A stretch of 64,000 nt of DNA from Kitasatospora humi (lineage in GTDB: Bacteria > Actinomycetota > Actinomycetes > Streptomycetales > Streptomycetaceae): the NCBI RefSeq assembly GCF_020907985.1, contig NZ_JAJJPA010000019.1, positions 62,001-126,000 on the forward strand. The letters are read 5' to 3'. The notes under the pieces are model-generated. The model had not been told where the DNA came from. It did no database searches and was given only the letters and a program-made list of their open reading frames with translations. Shown here piece by piece: positions 27,703 through 38,984 of this stretch. Position numbers and translations under genes: made by a program. The stretch's first letter is position 1, and every line of letters starts with the position of its first letter.

Positions 27703-29814
27703 GTGAGTGCCGAAACGACCGTGTCGTCCGCCCTGCGGGCCGCGGAGGACGGATCCAACTACACCGCTCGGCACCTGCTCGTCCTTGAGGGGCTCGAGGC
27801 GGTTCGCAAGCGGCCCGGCATGTACATCGGATCGACCGACAGCCGCGGCCTGATGCACTGCCTCTGGGAGATCATCGACAACGCGGTGGACGAGGCGCTC
27901 GGCGGCTTCTGCGACCGCATCGAGGTGCTGCTCCACGAGGACGGCTCGGTCGAGGTGCGGGACAACGGCCGTGGCATCCCGGTGGACGTGGAGCCGAAGA
28001 CCGGGCTGTCCGGCGTCGAGGTCGTGATGACCAAGCTCCACGCCGGCGGCAAGTTCGGCGGCGGCTCCTACGCCGCCTCCGGCGGTCTGCACGGAGTCGG
28101 CGCCTCGGTGGTCAACGCGCTCAGCGCCCGGCTCGACGTCGAGGTGGACCGCAGCGGCCACACCCATGCGATCAGCTTCCGCCGCGGTACCCCCGGCATC
28201 TTCACCGAGCTCAGCCCGGACGCCCCGTTCGAGGCGCACAGCGGCCTGACCCGCACCCGCAAGGTGCCCAAGACCCGCACCGGGACCAGGATCCGCTACT
28301 GGGCCGACCGGCAGATCTTCCTCAAGGAGGCCCGGCTCTCCCTGGAGACCCTGCACAACCGGGCCCGGCAGACCGCCTTCCTGGTGCCGGGCCTGACCAT
28401 CGTGGTCCGTGACGAGCGGCTGACCGAGAGCGACAAGGTCGACGAGGCGGTCTTCCGCTTCGACGGCGGGATCGGCGAGTTCTGCGAGTTCCTGGCACCC
28501 GACAAGCCGGTCTGCGACGTGCTGCGGCTGCGCGGCGAGGGCACGTTCAAGGAGACCGTCCCGGTCCTGGACGAGCTGGGCCACATGACCCCCACCGAGG
28601 TCACCCGGGAACTCGGCGTGGACATCGCGCTCCGCTGGGGCACCGGCTACGACACCACGCTGCGCTCGTTCGTCAACATCATCGCCACCCCCAAGGGCGG
28701 CACCCACGTCACCGGATTCGAGCGCTCGCTGGCGAAGACCGTCAACGAGACGCTGCGCGCCACCAAGCTGCTGCGCGTCGCCGAGGACGACATCACCAAG
28801 GACGACGTCACCGAGGGTCTGACCGCGGTGGTCACGGTGCGCCTGGCCGAGCCGCAGTTCGAGGGGCAGACCAAGGAGGTGCTCGGTACCTCGGCCGCCA
28901 ACCGGATCGTCGCCGCGGTGGTCGCCAAGGAGCTGAAGGCCTTCCTCGCCTCGACCAAGAAGGACGAGAAGGCGCAGGCCAGGGCGGTCCTGGAGAAGGT
29001 CGTGGCGGCCGCCAGGACGAGGGTGGCGGCCCGCCAGCACAAGGAGGCGCAGCGTCGCAAGACCGCGCTGGAGACCTCCTCGCTGCCCGCGAAGCTGGCC
29101 GACTGCCGCAGTGACGACGTGGAACGCAGCGAGCTCTTCATCGTCGAGGGCGACTCCGCACTCGGCACTGCCAAGCTGGCCCGCAACTCGGAGTTCCAGG
29201 CGCTGCTGCCGATCCGCGGCAAGATCCTCAACGTCCAGAAGGCCTCGATCTCGGACATGTTGAAGAACGCCGAGTGCGCCGCGATCATTCAGGTCATAGG
29301 GGCCGGTTCGGGGCGGACCTTCGACATCGACCAGGCCCGCTACGGCCGCGTCATCTTCATGGCCGACGCCGATGTCGACGGATCGCACATCCGCTGCCTG
29401 CTGCTGACGCTCTTCCAGCGCTACATGCGGCCGATGGTCGAGCAGGGCCGGGTGTTCGCTGCCGTGCCGCCGCTGCACCGGATCGAGCTCACCAATCCCA
29501 AGCGCGGCCAGGAGAAGTACCACTACACCTACTCCGACGCCGAACTGCGCCGCACGCTCCTGGAGTTCCAGGGCAAGGGGCAGCGCTGGAAGGAGCCGGT
29601 GCAGCGCTACAAGGGCCTCGGTGAGATGGACGCCGACCAGCTGGCGGAGACCACCATGGACCCGCGCCACCGGATCCTGCGCCGGATCAACCTGGGCGAC
29701 CTGGAGGCCGCGGAGCAGGTCTTCGACCTGCTGATGGGCAACGAGGTGGCGCCGCGCAAGGAGTTCATCGTGGACTCGGCGGCAACGCTGGACCGTTCGC
29801 GGATCGACGCCTGA
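27703..29814 (+). CDS. parE: DNA topoisomerase IV subunit B (ParE)
   Basis: 703 residues. The N-terminal GHKL ATPase has EIIDNAVDEAL and VRDNGRGIPVD and the lid GGLHGVGASVVNAL. The TOPRIM domain has FIVEGDSAL and MADADVDGSHI, and the C-terminus has QRYKGLGEM. It is shorter than GyrB from other genera and lies in the parE position after hrdB, paired with parC at 36-39 kb. Together they decatenate daughter chromosomes. GGAGGAG at 27687-27693 precedes GTG 27703. A strong terminator follows. Confidence 0.95.
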   Translation: MSAETTVSSALRAAEDGSNYTARHLLVLEGLEAVRKRPGMYIGSTDSRGLMHCLWEIIDNAVDEALGGFCDRIEVLLHEDGSVEVRDNGRGIPVDVEPKTGLSGVEVVMTKLHAGGKFGGGSYAASGGLHGVGASVVNALSARLDVEVDRSGHTHAISFRRGTPGIFTELSPDAPFEAHSGLTRTRKVPKTRTGTRIRYWADRQIFLKEARLSLETLHNRARQTAFLVPGLTIVVRDERLTESDKVDEAVFRFDGGIGEFCEFLAPDKPVCDVLRLRGEGTFKETVPVLDELGHMTPTEVTRELGVDIALRWGTGYDTTLRSFVNIIATPKGGTHVTGFERSLAKTVNETLRATKLLRVAEDDITKDDVTEGLTAVVTVRLAEPQFEGQTKEVLGTSAANRIVAAVVAKELKAFLASTKKDEKAQARAVLEKVVAAARTRVAARQHKEAQRRKTALETSSLPAKLADCRSDDVERSELFIVEGDSALGTAKLARNSEFQALLPIRGKILNVQKASISDMLKNAECAAIIQVIGAGSGRTFDIDQARYGRVIFMADADVDGSHIRCLLLTLFQRYMRPMVEQGRVFAAVPPLHRIELTNPKRGQEKYHYTYSDAELRRTLLEFQGKGQRWKEPVQRYKGLGEMDADQLAETTMDPRHRILRRINLGDLEAAEQVFDLLMGNEVAPRKEFIVDSAATLDRSRIDA

Positions 29815-29832
29815 GCCGAGGCGTCCACCCGC

Positions 29833-29874
29833 CGCGAGGGGGCTCTCCACCCACGGGTGGAGAGCCCCCTCGCG
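29833..29874 (+). terminator. parE terminator
   Basis: 20-bp arms, with the core GCGAGGGGGCTCTCCACCC and its complement, and a minimal loop about 20 nt after the stop. Confidence 0.85.
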
Positions 29875-29969
29875 CGTGGAATCAACCCTGGCTCCGATCA
29901 GATCGCGGCCCCGGATCCGTAACTTCGTAACCGTCAGTGAGAACCACATGGAGGGGACGGAGCGGTCCG

Positions 29970-30455
29970 ATGCTGGGCTTCGCAAACATCATCATCGTCA
30001 TTGCCGTCATGGCCCTGATCGTGAGCCGCCAGTTCCGGGCTCAGAAGCTGGACGACGGCAGGCGGTTCTGGCTGCTGCCGCTGATCCTCGGAGCCGTTGC
30101 GCTGAGTGACCACAAGCTGATCGACGCGGCACACCGCGCGGGGTCGGTGGCCCTGCTGGCCGGCAGCGTCGTCGTCATGCTGGCGATGGGCTCGGTGTGG
30201 GGCTGGACGGTGCGCCTGTGGCGGGAGAGCGACGGCAGCATCTGGATGAAGGGCACCGGAGCGACGCTGGCGGCCTGGATCGGACTGATCGCGGTGCGGC
30301 TCGGCATCTACGCGCTCGGCTCGGCGCTCCACGTCCACCAGGCCGCCAGCGGACTGCTGCTGACCCTCGGTGTGCTGCTGCTCACCCGTGGTGGGGTGCT
30401 GAACTGGCGGGCCCGGCTGGTGGACGACCCGCGTCGGCCGCACCCGGTAGCGTGA
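29970..30455 (+). CDS. Small membrane protein, DUF1453/CcdC-like
   Basis: 161 residues with about four to five hydrophobic segments (2-18, 33-52, 55-75, 95-115, 120-140). It resembles DUF1453 (CcdC-type) membrane proteins of unknown function. GGAG at 29959-29962 precedes ATG 29970. It lies just upstream of the histidine kinase gene, whose frame is open back to a GTG overlapping this stop, suggesting one operon with the two-component system. Confidence 0.7.
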   Translation: MLGFANIIIVIAVMALIVSRQFRAQKLDDGRRFWLLPLILGAVALSDHKLIDAAHRAGSVALLAGSVVVMLAMGSVWGWTVRLWRESDGSIWMKGTGATLAAWIGLIAVRLGIYALGSALHVHQAASGLLLTLGVLLLTRGGVLNWRARLVDDPRRPHPVA

Positions 30456-30484
30456 ACCACGGCACCGTCGTGGAAGGACCGTCC

Positions 30485-31642
30485 GTGCAGGTGGAGAGCT
30501 GGACCCGTTGGCCGTCGCGGGAGCTGGGCCGGGACCACCGCTCCCGCCCCGGCCTGCTGCTCTCCTGGGGCGGCCGGCTGGCGATGCTCGTGACGGTCAC
30601 CACGAGCACCGTGGCCGGCAAGCGGTTCACCGGTCTGCCGGCGGTGGTCTCCGGGGTGGGCCTGGTGGCGACCGTCCTGCTGTTCTGGCTCTTCGTCCGC
30701 CTCACCACGAGGCGCAGGCTCGGCTGGGCACTGGTGGTGGCGGCCCAGCTGCTGGTGGTGGCGGGCAGCGTCCACCAGGCGGGAGCCGTCACGCTGGCGG
30801 ACTTCAGCTGGTGCGCCCTGGCAGTGATCAGCCTGGTGCGGATGCCACTCGTCGCGGCCGTGCCGATCTGTGCGGGGGCGCTGATCGGCTTCTCGGTCAC
30901 CAGCGGGAACGGCTACCTGGCGCTGATCGCGACGGTGGCCGGCCTGATCCTGGTGGGCTGGCTGATCCGGTTGGACAGCGAGGCCCGGGCCACCGCCAAT
31001 CGGCTGCAGCAGCAGGAGCACGCAGCCCGGGCGGCCGAGGCGGAGAGCGCCGCGCTGGACGAGCGGGCCCGGATCGCCCGGGAGATCCACGACGTGCTCG
31101 CCCACAGCCTCTCCGCCCAGCTGGTCCACCTGGAGGCGGCCCGGCTGATGCTGGACGGCGGGGCCGACCGCGAGCAGGTCAAGGAACGGGTGGTGGCCGC
31201 CCGTCGGATGGCCCAGGAGGGGCTCAAGGAGACCAAGCAGGCACTCTCGGCGCTGCGCGGGGAGTTCACCGCGGTCGGGGAGTTCCTGGTGGAGCTGGCC
31301 GACCAGGAGCGGGCCGGACTGACCGTCACCGGGACCCCTCGGCCGCTGGCCGCGGAGACCGGCCTGGCGGTGCGGCGGACGGCCCAGGAAGCCCTGACCA
31401 ACATCCGCAAGCACGCGCCGAGCGCACACCGCACGATCCGGCTGAGCTACCTTCCCGAGGAGGTCGAGCTGGAGGTCCGCAACACGGCGAGCCCGGCATC
31501 CGGGATTTCGGCCGAACTGGCCGACAGCGGCAGCGGGTACGGTCTGCTGGGAATGCGTGAACGTGCCGAACTGCTGGGCGGCAGCCTGCGGGCCGGTCCC
31601 CAGCCGGAAGGCTGGTCGGTACTGCTGAGACTGCCCGCGTGA
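30485..31642 (+). CDS. Sensor histidine kinase, NarL-partner type (HisKA_3)
   Basis: 385 residues. About five to six membrane segments fill residues 30-165, with little extracellular sequence, so the signal is probably sensed within or near the membrane. A coiled stretch (165-195) leads to the HisKA_3 motif ARIAREIHDVLAHSLS with phospho-acceptor His202, then the ATPase domain (EALTNIRKHAP; GYGLLGMRERAE). GAAGGA at 30473-30478 supports GTG 30485; a GTG at 30452 would couple it to the upstream gene. The response regulator gene follows after 34 nt. Confidence 0.9.
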   Translation: MQVESWTRWPSRELGRDHRSRPGLLLSWGGRLAMLVTVTTSTVAGKRFTGLPAVVSGVGLVATVLLFWLFVRLTTRRRLGWALVVAAQLLVVAGSVHQAGAVTLADFSWCALAVISLVRMPLVAAVPICAGALIGFSVTSGNGYLALIATVAGLILVGWLIRLDSEARATANRLQQQEHAARAAEAESAALDERARIAREIHDVLAHSLSAQLVHLEAARLMLDGGADREQVKERVVAARRMAQEGLKETKQALSALRGEFTAVGEFLVELADQERAGLTVTGTPRPLAAETGLAVRRTAQEALTNIRKHAPSAHRTIRLSYLPEEVELEVRNTASPASGISAELADSGSGYGLLGMRERAELLGGSLRAGPQPEGWSVLLRLPA

Positions 31643-31676
31643 GCGGTCGGTCGGTTGAAGGGAACGGGGCGCAGCG

Positions 31677-32492
31677 ATGACCGAGCAGGGCGGGAGCGGG
31701 AGCGGGACCGGGGGCACGGCCGGGCCGGCGACCCGGGTGGTGGTCGCGGACGACCAGACCGTGGTGCGCGAGGGCATCGTGATGCTGCTCGGGCTGCTCC
31801 CGGGGATCGAGGTGGTCGGCGCCGCGGCGGACGGGGAGGAGGCGGTCCGCCTGGTCGCCGAGCTCGTCCCGGACGTCGTGCTGATGGACCTCCGGATGCC
31901 GCGCTGCGACGGCGTGACCGCGACCCGCCGGATCCGCAGCGAGCACCCGGGCACCGACGTGGTGGTGCTGACCACCTACGCCGATGACGACTCGCTCTTC
32001 CCCGCGCTGCAGGCGGGCGCCCGGGGCTACCTCACGAAGGACGCCGGTGCGGAGGAGATCGCTCGGGCGATCGCGGACGTCCGGGCGGGCGCGGCCGGCC
32101 TCTCGCCGCAGGTCCAACTCCGGCTGCTGGAGCGGTTCTCCACGCCCTCCGGCACGGGTGCCGCGGCACCGGCGCCGCCCCGCCCCGCCACTGAGTCGAC
32201 GGCGTCCCGGAGCACCGGGTCCGCCACGCCCGCCGCCGCCTCCGGGGCCGCGGGTCCGGCGTTCCAACCGGGAGAGCTGCCGGACGGTCTGACGGCGCGC
32301 GAGGCGGAGGTCCTGGCGTTGATCGCCGACGGTCTGTCGAATGCGGAGATCGCCGCTGTGCTATTCGTCAGTCCGGCCACGGTGAAAACGCATATCAACA
32401 ACCTATTTGCCAAGACCGCCGTGCGGGATCGGGCACAGGCGGTCAGTTATGCATTCCGCCATGGCATTTCTCGGAGTTCGCCGGCGGACTAG
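31677..32492 (+). CDS. NarL/FixJ-family response regulator
   Basis: 271 residues. The receiver has an acidic pocket (ADDQ) and phospho-acceptor Asp71 in VLMDLRMP; the switch Lys is in YLTKDAG. A LuxR-type helix-turn-helix lies at about 205-262 (LTAREAEVLALIADG, NAEIAAVLFVSPATVKTHI). The linker between them (about 150-198) is unusually long and rich in Ala, Pro and Ser. It is the cognate partner of the kinase upstream. Targets unknown; the next genes encode an acetate-type symporter, one plausible target. Confidence 0.9.
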   Translation: MTEQGGSGSGTGGTAGPATRVVVADDQTVVREGIVMLLGLLPGIEVVGAAADGEEAVRLVAELVPDVVLMDLRMPRCDGVTATRRIRSEHPGTDVVVLTTYADDDSLFPALQAGARGYLTKDAGAEEIARAIADVRAGAAGLSPQVQLRLLERFSTPSGTGAAAPAPPRPATESTASRSTGSATPAAASGAAGPAFQPGELPDGLTAREAEVLALIADGLSNAEIAAVLFVSPATVKTHINNLFAKTAVRDRAQAVSYAFRHGISRSSPAD

Positions 32493-32672
32493 CCTCACTA
32501 CATCGAGTGAAAAGCCTGCCCTAATGCCCGATTTGCGATTCTGACGCGACATCATGGTTTCGTCAGGGCGCCGTCGGTACGCCGAATGGATCTTCGGGGC
32601 GGGTCGTCCGGAGTGCCCGGTGCCGATACCCACGCCCACCGCTCGGTGGCGCATCCCGGGCCAGGAGCAGCA

Positions 32673-33473
32673 TTGGCACAGCACGAAGTCACCGGATCGG
32701 CCGGTCGTCCGCCCCACCAGGGGCAGGAGTTCGATTGGTGGTCGGCCTCCGGCACGATCGGTTCCGAAGAAACCGATCAACGGTCCTCCGGCTTCTCCGG
32801 GGAGCCCGTCAACGAGCCCATTCACGAGCCCATTGACGAGCTCATGGCCGAGTTCATGCACGAGCCCATTCGGGAGCTCATGAACGAGTCCCGCCTCGAG
32901 TCCGCCCACGATCCCAGGCACGAGGCCATTCCCGAGTCGGGGCGGGCGGCCACCCGTCCGGACTCCCAGCCGACCGGCCGGAGCACCGGTCGTCCGGTCG
33001 GCGGTAGACCGCAGCCGACCGGCTCGACCGCCTTCGCCGATCCGGAGGGCTCCGACCGGTCGGTGCTGTCGACCGAGTCCACCTCGGTGATCCCGGCCCA
33101 GCGTCCGAGCGGAGTGCCGGGTTCGCCGGGCGGCCCGGACGATCCGGAGCACGATCCGGTGGCCGCCGAGGTCTACCGCGAGGTCCAGCAGAGCCAGGCC
33201 TTCCAGGAGATCCGGCGCAGCCACCGGCGCTTCGTCTTCCCGGCCACCGCGGCCTTCGTCTGCTGGTACCTGTTCTACGTGACCGTCCTGGCGGCCGCCC
33301 CCGGTCTGATGCGCACCCAGCTGGTCGGCCCGATCAGCGTGGCCTGGCTGCTGGGACTGCTGCAGTTCGCCTCCACCTTCATGATCACCTGGCTCTACGC
33401 CCGTAACGCCCGCACCAAGCGTGACCGAGCCGCCCTCGGTCTGCGCTGGGACACTCAGGACCAGCTTCGATGA
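32673..33473 (+). CDS. DUF485 membrane protein with repeat-containing N-terminal extension
   Basis: 266 residues if TTG 32673 is used; AGGAG at 32663-32667 supports it. An in-frame ATG at 32586 would add 29 residues. The C-terminal 100 residues are a DUF485 domain with two membrane segments (FPATAAFVCWYLFYVTVL; ISVAWLLGLLQFASTFMI). DUF485 proteins are small partners of ActP-type acetate symporters, and here the symporter ATG overlaps the stop. The 160-residue N-terminal extension is atypical: disordered, acidic, with tetrapeptide repeats (NEPI, HEPI, DELM). Confidence 0.8.
   Translation: MAQHEVTGSAGRPPHQGQEFDWWSASGTIGSEETDQRSSGFSGEPVNEPIHEPIDELMAEFMHEPIRELMNESRLESAHDPRHEAIPESGRAATRPDSQPTGRSTGRPVGGRPQPTGSTAFADPEGSDRSVLSTESTSVIPAQRPSGVPGSPGGPDDPEHDPVAAEVYREVQQSQAFQEIRRSHRRFVFPATAAFVCWYLFYVTVLAAAPGLMRTQLVGPISVAWLLGLLQFASTFMITWLYARNARTKRDRAALGLRWDTQDQLR
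32811..32894 (+). repeat. 12-bp in-frame repeats in DUF485 gene
   Basis: Seven 12-bp units (for example CACGAGCCCATT) encode NEPI, HEPI, DELM, AEFM, HEPI, RELM and NESR. Confidence 0.75.
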
Positions 33474-35152
33474 ACCGACTTCCTCAGCTCAGCGGCTCCG
33501 GCACCCCGCTCGCGACCGTGCTGCCGCCCTTCCCGCACACCCAGCCCTCGGTCGATGGCTCGCACCACAACCTGGCCGTCGTGCTCTTCGCGCTGGTGGT
33601 CGTGATGACCCTGGCGATCACCCTCTGGGTGGGCCGGCGCGGTCAGGCGGCGGAGGACTTCTACACCGGCGGTCGCGACTTCGGCCCGTTCCAGAACGGC
33701 ATCGCGCTCTCCGGGGACTACCTGTCCGCCGCCTCCTTCCTCGGCGTCACCGGCCTGATCGCCCTCTACGGCTACGACGGGATGCTCTACAGCATCGGAT
33801 TCCTGGTCGCCTGGCTGGTGGTGCTGATGTGGGTGGCCGAGCTGGTGCGCAACACCGGCCGCTACACGCTGGCCGACGTCCTCGCCACCCGGATGCGCCA
33901 GCGCCCGGTGCGGGCGGCCGCCGGCACCGCAAGTGTGGTGGTCACCCTGCTGTACCTGATCGCGCAGATGGTCGGGGCCGGTAGCCTGGTCGCCCTGCTG
34001 CTCGGCACCACCGGCGCCGCCGCCAAGACCTGGACCATCGTGGCGGTCGGCGGCCTGATGATCATCTATGTCACGGTCGGCGGCATGCGGGCCACCACCT
34101 GGATCCAGATCGTCAAGGCGCTGATGCTGACGACCGGCGCGGTCCTGCTCACCGTCTGGGTGCTGGTCAGATTCCACTTCGACCTGGCCGAACTGATGCG
34201 GACCGCCGCACACGGCAGCCCGGCCGGGGACCGCTACCTGGAGCCCGGCCTGCTGTACGGCGAGTCGACCACCAGCCGACTGGACTTCGTCAGCCTCGGC
34301 ATGGCCCTGGTGCTGGGCACCGCCGGTCTGCCGCACATCCTGTCCCGCTTCTACACCGTGCCCACCGCCCGGGCCGCCCGGCGCTCCGTGATCTGGGCGA
34401 TCGGCATGGTCGGCTGCTTCTACCTGATGACCGTCGTGCTGGGCCTGGGGGCCACCGCGCTGGTCGGCGCCAGGGCCGTCAAGGCCGCCAACTCGGCGGG
34501 CAACACGGCGGTCCCGCTGCTCGCCCTCAACCTGGGCGGCGGCGAGGGCAGCACCGGCGGCACCCTGTTCTTCGCCGTCACCTCGGCCATCGCCTTCGCC
34601 ACCATCCTCGCGGTGGTGGCCGGGCTGACCCTGGCCTCCTCGGTCTCGTTCGCCCATGACCTCTACGCCCAGGCCTTCCGCAGCAGGAACAAGCCGCCGG
34701 TGACGGAGCGCCAAGAGGTGGTGATGGCGCGCATCTCGGCCGTGGCGATCGGCGGCCTGGCGATCGTGCTGAGCCTCTACGCGCAACGGCTCAACGTGGC
34801 CTTCCTGGTCTCGCTGGCCTTCGCGGTGGCCGCCTCGGCGAACCTGCCTACCCTGGTCTACAACCTGTTCTGGCGCCGGTTCACCACCCGCGGTGCCTGC
34901 TGGGCGACCTACGGGGGCCTGGTGCCGGCACTGGTCCTGGTGTTCTTCTCGCCGGTGGTGTCCGGTTCCAGGACCGCCATGTTCCCCGGAGTGGACTTCC
35001 ACTGGTTCCCGCTGGAGAACCCGGGCCTGGTCTCGATCCCGCTGGGCTTCCTGCTCGGCTGGATCGGCACCGTCAGCGGCGAGGAGAAGGCGGACCCGGA
35101 CAAGTTCGCGGAGCTGGAGGTCCGTTCGCTCACCGGCGCCGGCGCGGTCTGA
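33470..35152 (+). CDS. Sodium:solute symporter, ActP/MctC-like (acetate or short monocarboxylates)
   Basis: 560 residues, about 13 membrane segments, SSS family. Features of the acetate permease branch include FYTGGRDFGPFQNGIALSGD near the first segments, MVGAGSLVALLLG and GTAGLPHILSRFYTVP. The ATG overlaps the DUF485 stop, the standard DUF485-actP arrangement. It probably imports acetate, propionate or pyruvate with a cation. A terminator-like hairpin follows. Confidence 0.88.
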   Translation: MNRLPQLSGSGTPLATVLPPFPHTQPSVDGSHHNLAVVLFALVVVMTLAITLWVGRRGQAAEDFYTGGRDFGPFQNGIALSGDYLSAASFLGVTGLIALYGYDGMLYSIGFLVAWLVVLMWVAELVRNTGRYTLADVLATRMRQRPVRAAAGTASVVVTLLYLIAQMVGAGSLVALLLGTTGAAAKTWTIVAVGGLMIIYVTVGGMRATTWIQIVKALMLTTGAVLLTVWVLVRFHFDLAELMRTAAHGSPAGDRYLEPGLLYGESTTSRLDFVSLGMALVLGTAGLPHILSRFYTVPTARAARRSVIWAIGMVGCFYLMTVVLGLGATALVGARAVKAANSAGNTAVPLLALNLGGGEGSTGGTLFFAVTSAIAFATILAVVAGLTLASSVSFAHDLYAQAFRSRNKPPVTERQEVVMARISAVAIGGLAIVLSLYAQRLNVAFLVSLAFAVAASANLPTLVYNLFWRRFTTRGACWATYGGLVPALVLVFFSPVVSGSRTAMFPGVDFHWFPLENPGLVSIPLGFLLGWIGTVSGEEKADPDKFAELEVRSLTGAGAV

Positions 35153-35169
35153 TCGCGGACCGGCCCGGT

Positions 35170-35210
35170 GTGACCGTGGACCCGGGCGCTGTGGGGGCGC
35201 CCGGGGTCAC
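35170..35210 (+). terminator. Symporter terminator
   Basis: CCCGGGCGC (35181-35189) and GCGCCCGGG (35197-35205), with outer pairing of GTGAC and GTCAC, shortly after the symporter stop. Confidence 0.6.
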
Positions 35211-35268
35211 GGCATTCGGTGCAACTCCGCAAGGGTTGGGCGTTGGAACGGTCATGCCCGGTCAGCAG

Positions 35269-35346
35269 CCGGAGGGCCCGAGCGGAACCGGAAGCCGGAG
35301 GGCCCGAGCGGAACCGGAAGCCGGCGGACCCGAGCGGAACCGGAAA
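35269..35346. repeat. Three 26-bp tandem repeats
   Basis: Units start at 35269, 35295 and 35321; the first two are identical and a partial fourth follows. They end at the 3' end of the convergent sucrase/ferredoxin-like gene. Confidence 0.85.
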
Positions 35347-35354
35347 CCGGCGGA

Positions 35355-36257
35355 TCAGAGCGCGGTCAGCGACCGCACGTCCATCCGCGCCGGAGTGCCC
35401 GGAGCCTTGCCGCAGCTCTCCGGGCGGGGCGGCTCGCTGCGCCCCTGAACCACCTCGACCGACCAGGCCCGGCCGTCCTGGTGCGTCACGACGACCCGCC
35501 ACTCCCCATCACCCGAAACCTCCTGGCGGACCGTCAGGGCATCGGCCGCGTGCTCCCCGGTCAGCTCGCGCACCGCGTGCTCGGCGGCCTGCCCCGGCCG
35601 CTCCCAGCACGAGCGCCCCCGGGAGAACCCCGGCAGCGTCTGCCCGGCGGCGGTGGCGGCCAGCACCTCCTTGGCACTCGTCTCGGTCAGCCGGCCGTAC
35701 GCGTAGCCGTAGGGCAGCACCAGCATGGTGGGGGAGAAGCGGTGCCCGCCCAGATGGGTGACCTCCCACACCTCGGTGTGCCCGGCGGCGGCCAGCTCGG
35801 CGGCCAGCGGTCGACCGAGCAGCGCGCAGCAGCGGTCCCGCCGGCCGTTGGTGCACACCAGGGCCAGCGGACCGCCGTGGTGAGCGTCGCCGAAACCGCC
35901 GTGCTCACCGGCCCCGAGCGCACCGAAGTCCAGCTCCAGAAGCTCCGCCGGCGAGGCCACCTCGGCCCGCCGGACCCAGCCGCGACCGGGCACCGTGTGC
36001 GCCACGATCACCTGGTGGCGGGCCGTCGGCCGGTCGTCGGCGTGCCGCCCCGGGTGGCGGACCAGTGCGATCCGCACCCCGGTGCCGGCTGCGGCGGTGT
36101 CCAGTGCCCGCCCCAGTTCCGAATCGAGGTGGCTCTCGGTCAGCGCCTTGGCCCCCCAGGGGCCGGACTGCTCGATCAGCAGCCAGGTGGCCGCGGTGGC
36201 CGCGGTGGCCGCGAGCGGCTCGGCCAACTCGTTCGACAGACTCGTACAAGTGATCAC
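35355..36257 (-). CDS. Sucrase/ferredoxin-like family protein
   Basis: 300 residues from GTG 36257. The C-half has the family signature VCTNGRRDRCCALLGRPLA and THLGGHRFSPTMLVLP, a thioredoxin-like fold that in related proteins binds a [2Fe-2S] cluster. The sucrase name is historical; sucrose cleavage is not supported for most members. It lies 41 nt downstream of parC on the same strand and may be co-transcribed. The function is unknown, possibly redox. Confidence 0.8.
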   Translation of the reverse strand: MITCTSLSNELAEPLAATAATAATWLLIEQSGPWGAKALTESHLDSELGRALDTAAAGTGVRIALVRHPGRHADDRPTARHQVIVAHTVPGRGWVRRAEVASPAELLELDFGALGAGEHGGFGDAHHGGPLALVCTNGRRDRCCALLGRPLAAELAAAGHTEVWEVTHLGGHRFSPTMLVLPYGYAYGRLTETSAKEVLAATAAGQTLPGFSRGRSCWERPGQAAEHAVRELTGEHAADALTVRQEVSGDGEWRVVVTHQDGRAWSVEVVQGRSEPPRPESCGKAPGTPARMDVRSLTAL

Positions 36258-36298
36258 CGGGGCACCCTACCGCCGGGCGGTGGGGCGCCCCGGGAATA

Positions 36299-38749
<2,451 letters not shown>

Positions 38750-38816
38750 CGCGGCGGGGCTCCCTTGCGTCTGTCAGCGGCTTCTGCTTCACATGTCGTC
38801 ACCGGGGTACGGCGCC

Positions 38817-38927
38817 CCCCATTGTGGACCCTCGCGCGGACAGTCCCTGCCAGCGCGTTGCGCCCCTGGCGAACGCCCGGCGCGCGCGGACACATCCCGG
38901 CACCGTACGCGTTGCACCACAATGGGG
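38817..38927. promoter_or_regulatory. Mirrored 11-bp motif in the parC/M16 divergent promoter region
   Basis: CCACAATGGGG occurs on each strand (plus strand at 38917-38927, minus strand at 38827-38817), each pointing to one of the divergent genes. CACAAT could be a -10 element, and the same CACAATGGG occurs before the membrane protein at 54.3 kb. Confidence 0.4.
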
Positions 38928-38984
38928 CACTGCAGACCCCGACGTTCCCCCCGACCCCCGAACCGATGGGAAGGACCAGAGCGC

